Below are positions 6,647-8,901 of a stretch of 8,901 bases of DNA, one piece after another. Position numbers and translations under genes: made by a program. Below the pieces are notes generated by a model. The model saw only the letters and a list, made by a program, of their open reading frames with translations, ran no database searches and was not told where the DNA came from. The DNA comes from Phycisphaerae bacterium (GTDB taxonomy: Bacteria > Planctomycetota > Phycisphaerae > Tepidisphaerales > Tepidisphaeraceae): the NCBI GenBank assembly GCA_030448225.1, contig JAUJNJ010000119.1:1-8901 (forward strand). The letters run 5' to 3'. Every line of letters begins with the position of its first letter. Position 1 is the first letter of the stretch.

Positions 6647-7121
6647 ATCAAAACGACTTAAAGCTGTACTCTACGATATGTATGTTCTAGCTGCAGCGAT
6701 TCGTTTACTGGAGCGTTCCGAAGGGAAGCACACGCCAGAAGATCGAGATAATGCTCAGGTTGCGCTCGCTACCATTCTCGTGAAGTCTCGCTCACTGATT
6801 GACTTCCTTCAGTACTCGGTTAAGAAGACGAGACCCGTCCCAGATATTCGTGCTTCCGATATCGATTCCAAATATCAGCCCAAAGCTGCATCAGATGTCA
6901 TCCAAGATCTGAGGGACTCTGCCAATAAATGGGCAGCCCACCTTACGGTGCGACGCGTGCAGCACGAGGTCGCGAACGGGCGCCGCCCCCGACGCAGGTC
7001 TGCGAAAACTGCTGCGACGCAGGTACTGAGCGATGCGGTATTGTTTGTTGAGAAGTGTAAGCAGAATGGCGTCAAGCTTGACACTGGAGCACTCAAGTAC
7101 GCTGAAGCCAGCGTGCTATAG
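6621..7121 (+). CDS. Uncharacterised helical protein in AT-richer inserted DNA
   Basis: A 166-aa protein I do not recognise. It is predicted mostly helical: KRLKAVLYDMYVLAAAIRLLE (about 11-31), NAQVALATILVKSRSLIDFLQYS (about 44-66), SDVIQDLRDSANKWAAHLTV (about 91-110), then a basic linker (NGRRPRRRSAKT, about 119-130) and a C-terminal helix (TQVLSDAVLFVEKC). The pattern of a polar residue, then NKWAAHLT, loosely recalls HEPN-like helical proteins with an NK-x-IAHLT segment, but there is no clear R-x4-6-H catalytic motif, so this is only a suggestion. The DNA is visibly richer in A/T and in TTA, AAA, GAT and ATT-type codons than its neighbours, pointing to horizontal acquisition. ATGs at 6621, 6624 and 6633 are all possible; AGGCGAG just upstream favours the first two. 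Confidence 0.6.
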   Translation: MMSTMATSESKRLKAVLYDMYVLAAAIRLLERSEGKHTPEDRDNAQVALATILVKSRSLIDFLQYSVKKTRPVPDIRASDIDSKYQPKAASDVIQDLRDSANKWAAHLTVRRVQHEVANGRRPRRRSAKTAATQVLSDAVLFVEKCKQNGVKLDTGALKYAEASVL

Positions 7122-7358
7122 GTTTGATTGGACTGCGTGGAGCTGTCTCTAGCGGATGATGGCGAAGCGAGCGTGCGCCGGAAGAACGGGAGCGATCCAC
7201 TGCACGGGTCGCACCACGCTGACGCCTTCCTCGACCGCCACCCGCCGCTGACGTCTTCAACACGAAGGACGTCGAGCAGGAGTGCGTCGCCTTCTACAAG
7301 CGCACCGGCCGGATCATCAAGCTTCTGACCGTGCAGAACGTTTAAGGGGTGGCGCGAG
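7122..7358 (+). other. Remnant-bearing spacer between the two accessory genes
   Basis: This 237-bp spacer holds no complete gene that I can support. A 66-codon frame at 7128-7328 is Ser/Arg-rich and appears to be a shadow. Its right part (7250-7344) reads as a degenerate methyltransferase tail, described separately. The AAGGGG Shine-Dalgarno (7344-7349) for the next gene overlaps the TAA that ends that remnant. Confidence 0.6.
7250..7344 (+). pseudogene. Probable C-terminal remnant of a DNA methyltransferase
   Basis: The frame starting at 7250 reads DVFNTKDVEQECVAFYKRTG followed by RIIKLLTVQNV and a TAA. The pattern DV-x-FYKRTG-R-I-x-LLTV matches, from memory, the C-terminal tail of beta-type and type III-like DNA methyltransferases (DV..FY.KTG..I..LTV..IL). 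The frame is closed upstream by a TGA at 7220-7222 and has no start, so it is a fragment. It is in the same codon phase relative to the window as the N-terminal fragment at 6296. GC-rich codon use matches the core genome rather than the 6621-7121 gene. The simplest reading is that both pieces come from one gene whose middle was replaced; they could instead derive from two different relatives. Confidence 0.45.
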
Positions 7359-8366
7359 ATGACCAATGAGAGCGGCGAAACAACATCCACAGACGAAATG
7401 TTCCTCATCCGCTACGACGGCGGGCTCGCCGACCAAGGCGCTCTCGGGTTAGATGATTACGCAGCATCACTCGCGGGCTGGCGAGCGTTCATTACCCTGA
7501 CTGTCCGAATCGCGCTCGGCTCACGACCGTCCACCGCGCATCTCGTCGCCGATCGCGTTCTTCGGCTGCGGGTGACAACCGAGCGCAACGGTTCTTGGGA
7601 GACCGTCGTCTCAATCGGCTTGGACATTGTTCCTAACGCCCTATGGGACGGCATCAAATGGGCTTCGCCGATTGTCGCCGTACAGGCGATCCGCTGGGCC
7701 ATGCAAGTTGCGAAGCGACACGCGGAGTTGAAGCGAGAAACTGTGGATGTGGATGAGATAGCGGCAGCCTTGGAGCGAATGGTATCTGAGGACGGGTTCA
7801 CGCTGTCGCCGACGCGTGCCATCGAGTTTCAGGCGGAGCTCTTTCCCGAGGAACATCCCGACGACGCCGTCAGCGAGGTTGAGCCGTATGAGCTGAAGCC
7901 AGACGTCCCGCGCCGGCGCGCGGTTGTTGAAGCCATAGACCAAGCCTTGAACGAAGCAGTAAAGCCGATTGGGCGATCCTGTGTGTCGATCGAGGTGAAG
8001 CCCTTGGTCGGTAAGGAATCGTATCTTCTCTTTGACACGGATGACAAGAACGCAATCCTCACGCCGTTGGAGGTCCGGCCTACCCGCCGTGAGTGGGAGC
8101 GTGCGTGGATAAAGTTCGTGAGGATCAACAAGAAGACGGGGCGCGCACTCTTCTACTTCGCCAGCGACCCCGCCGGCGAGGACAACTCACATTATTCCCA
8201 AATCATAGATGAAGTTGTTCATACGGCCGGCAACGTCTACACCGAGGCATTCAGCAAGGATTCTGTCTTGGAGGTGTTTATCCGGCATGGTCCAGTCGAA
8301 AGAGGCAGCATTCGGACGGTATGGCAGATAACCCTCAAGCCGCCCGACGATGCTCTCTTCTCTTGA
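7359..8366 (+). CDS. Uncharacterised accessory protein with N-terminal F-x-IRYDG signature
   Basis: A 335-aa protein preceded by AAGGGG nine bases before the ATG. The N-terminus has MFLIRYDGGLADQGALGLDD followed by YAASLAGWRAF (about residues 14-44). From memory this matches uncharacterised proteins (DUF7946-like) that open with F-x-IR[FY]DG-x2-AD and a SL-x-G segment; I could not verify this. A tryptophan-rich hydrophobic helix (LWDGIKWASPIVAVQAIRWA, about 95-114) may be membrane-associated or a buried hairpin. A charged helical linker (about 118-145) follows. The C-terminal part (about 205-328) is beta-rich: SCVSIEVKPLVGKESYLLF, AWIKFVRINKKTGRALFYF, SVLEVFIRHG and IRTVWQITLK. No catalytic motif is evident. 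Composition lies between the core genes and the 6621-7121 gene. It appears to form a unit with the 75-aa gene 41 nt downstream. Confidence 0.8.
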   Translation: MTNESGETTSTDEMFLIRYDGGLADQGALGLDDYAASLAGWRAFITLTVRIALGSRPSTAHLVADRVLRLRVTTERNGSWETVVSIGLDIVPNALWDGIKWASPIVAVQAIRWAMQVAKRHAELKRETVDVDEIAAALERMVSEDGFTLSPTRAIEFQAELFPEEHPDDAVSEVEPYELKPDVPRRRAVVEAIDQALNEAVKPIGRSCVSIEVKPLVGKESYLLFDTDDKNAILTPLEVRPTRREWERAWIKFVRINKKTGRALFYFASDPAGEDNSHYSQIIDEVVHTAGNVYTEAFSKDSVLEVFIRHGPVERGSIRTVWQITLKPPDDALFS

Positions 8367-8407
8367 GTTCGGCTCGATTAAGGCGATGCACCCGATGCGA
8401 GGCACGC

Positions 8408-8635
8408 ATGGCAAAGAAGGCGTACGCAGACATCGATCGTTTCAAGAAGGTGGAGGCCGCGGTTCGTGCCGCCGCACAGGCACATCGCGCGGCGGTCGCG
8501 GAGATCGACACTGCGCTTGCTGGGAAGCGGTCGGACGCAGACCGCGCACTTCTGAAGGCCGCCAAAGCGGATTGCGAGAGGCTCTACGCGGAAACGAGGG
8601 GAATCCTTCACCGGCTGTTTGAGGCGCTGACGTAA
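8408..8635 (+). CDS. Small helical hypothetical protein
   Basis: A 75-aa protein starting MAKKAYADIDRFKKVEAAVR. I chose the ATG at 8408 because GAGG (8399-8402) lies five bases upstream; the same frame is open back to 8321, but that would overlap the preceding gene and add an unlikely Arg/Cys-rich extension. It is Ala/Lys/Arg/Glu-rich, with nearly continuous helix (about residues 12-38 and 42-73) broken at GKRSDAD, consistent with a two-helix coiled-coil hairpin. There is no signal peptide, membrane span or recognised domain. It is close behind the 335-aa gene in the same direction and is probably co-transcribed with it. Confidence 0.65.
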   Translation: MAKKAYADIDRFKKVEAAVRAAAQAHRAAVAEIDTALAGKRSDADRALLKAAKADCERLYAETRGILHRLFEALT

Positions 8636-8725
8636 GCAACTATCACAGAGGTGACGTCTATCGGTCCAAGCGGGGTCTCTCAGCTTTCCGGATCTCGTTG
8701 CGGAGGTCGCCCACGCCGCCCGGCG

Positions 8726-8901
8726 TCACGCCTCGTCGCGGTGCTCGTCGTCCTCGATCGCCGCGAAGGGGTCGGAGTCGGTGGGGGTGGCGTCGCGTAG
8801 GTCGATGAAATGCTCGTCGGCCGGCGTGTCGTCGGATTCATCGTGGACGATGAGGTACTCGCCGGCGGGGTCGGGCTCTTCGGGCATGGCTTGGGCCGGC
8901 G
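8726..8901 (-). CDS. Acidic protein, probably C-terminal end of a gene entering from the right edge
   Basis: The minus-strand frame ends with TGA at 8726-8728 and is open to the right edge. From an ATG at 8887 it would encode 53 aa (MPEEPDPAGEYLIVHDESDD onward), rich in Asp and Glu, with the block ATPTDSDPFAAIEDDEHRDEA at the end. No Shine-Dalgarno precedes that ATG (GCCGGCCCAAGCC), and the frame continues upstream (PAQA), so I prefer the tail of a longer gene over a stand-alone small protein. GC-rich codon choice fits the core genome. No family is recognisable. It is convergent with the accessory genes, so the accessory segment probably ends between 8636 and 8725. Confidence 0.5.
   Translation of the reverse strand, partial: PAQAMPEEPDPAGEYLIVHDESDDTPADEHFIDLRDATPTDSDPFAAIEDDEHRDEA

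Noticed and set aside
7128..7328. 66-codon plus-strand frame between the accessory genes
   Set aside because: Ser/Arg-rich out-of-frame reading of the methyltransferase tail remnant; no Shine-Dalgarno and a TTG-type start only.
7249..8659. 8-bp direct repeat TGACGTCT at 7249-7256 and 8652-8659 as a possible target-site duplication
   Set aside because: It would place the methyltransferase tail inside the insertion, no terminal inverted repeats or transposase accompany it, and a chance 8-mer is plausible.
6563..8725. Integron cassette array (several small same-strand genes of unknown function)
   Set aside because: No GTTRRRY/RYYYAAC attC-like pairs or attC-like folds were found between the genes, and there is no integrase in the window.
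1..8901. CRISPR arrays, tRNA and rRNA genes
   Set aside because: No regularly spaced repeat-spacer array, cloverleaf-like sequence or rRNA-like conserved stretch seen on either strand.

Overview
The window looks like chromosomal DNA from a GC-rich member of the Planctomycetota. The main evidence is the left-hand gene pair, a DUF1549/DUF1553 (PSCyt2/PSD1) protein followed by a Tat-exported DUF1501 protein, which is a hallmark of that phylum. A PEP-CTERM protein with a VPEPST...RRRRR tail and an ArsR + AHSA1/SRPBCC pair also fit. I cannot resolve the class or genus from the sequence alone.

Layout. (1) 1-3619, minus strand: a two-gene export operon. The DUF1549/DUF1553 gene comes first and the DUF1501 gene second, the latter running off the left edge. 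The 115-nt gap between them is filled by a long imperfect inverted repeat made of GCGAAG-type units. (2) 3620-4079: a divergent intergenic region with a good sigma70-like promoter facing right. (3) 4080-4985, plus strand: a PEP-CTERM-anchored secreted protein with an apparent TTG start, followed by two hairpins, the second a textbook intrinsic terminator. (4) 5172-6153: a tandemly duplicated 52-bp promoter element, then an ArsR-type repressor translationally coupled (ATGA overlap) to an AHSA1/SRPBCC-fold protein.

(5) 6154-8640 is an accessory segment. A beta-type DNA methyltransferase gene begins normally, with its DPPF motif, but loses homology after about 89 codons. A short stretch at 7250-7344 reads like the C-terminal tail of such a methyltransferase, in the same frame but separated from the front by unrelated DNA. 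Between and after these remnants are three unfamiliar genes in the same direction: 166 aa, 335 aa and 75 aa. The first is visibly AT-richer than the surroundings and its codon use differs. The 335-aa protein opens with an F-x-IRYDG-x2-AD signature, which I associate from memory with an uncharacterised DUF family often seen in accessory regions. (6) 8726-8901, minus strand: a very acidic reading frame, probably the C-terminal end of a gene entering from the right edge.

How the genes work together. The left operon and the PEP-CTERM protein act at or outside the inner membrane, probably in polymer degradation or surface display (family-level inference). The ArsR/AHSA1 pair is an autonomous regulatory unit. 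The accessory segment replaces a DNA-modification gene with cargo of unknown role, and it is the best place to look for something undescribed.
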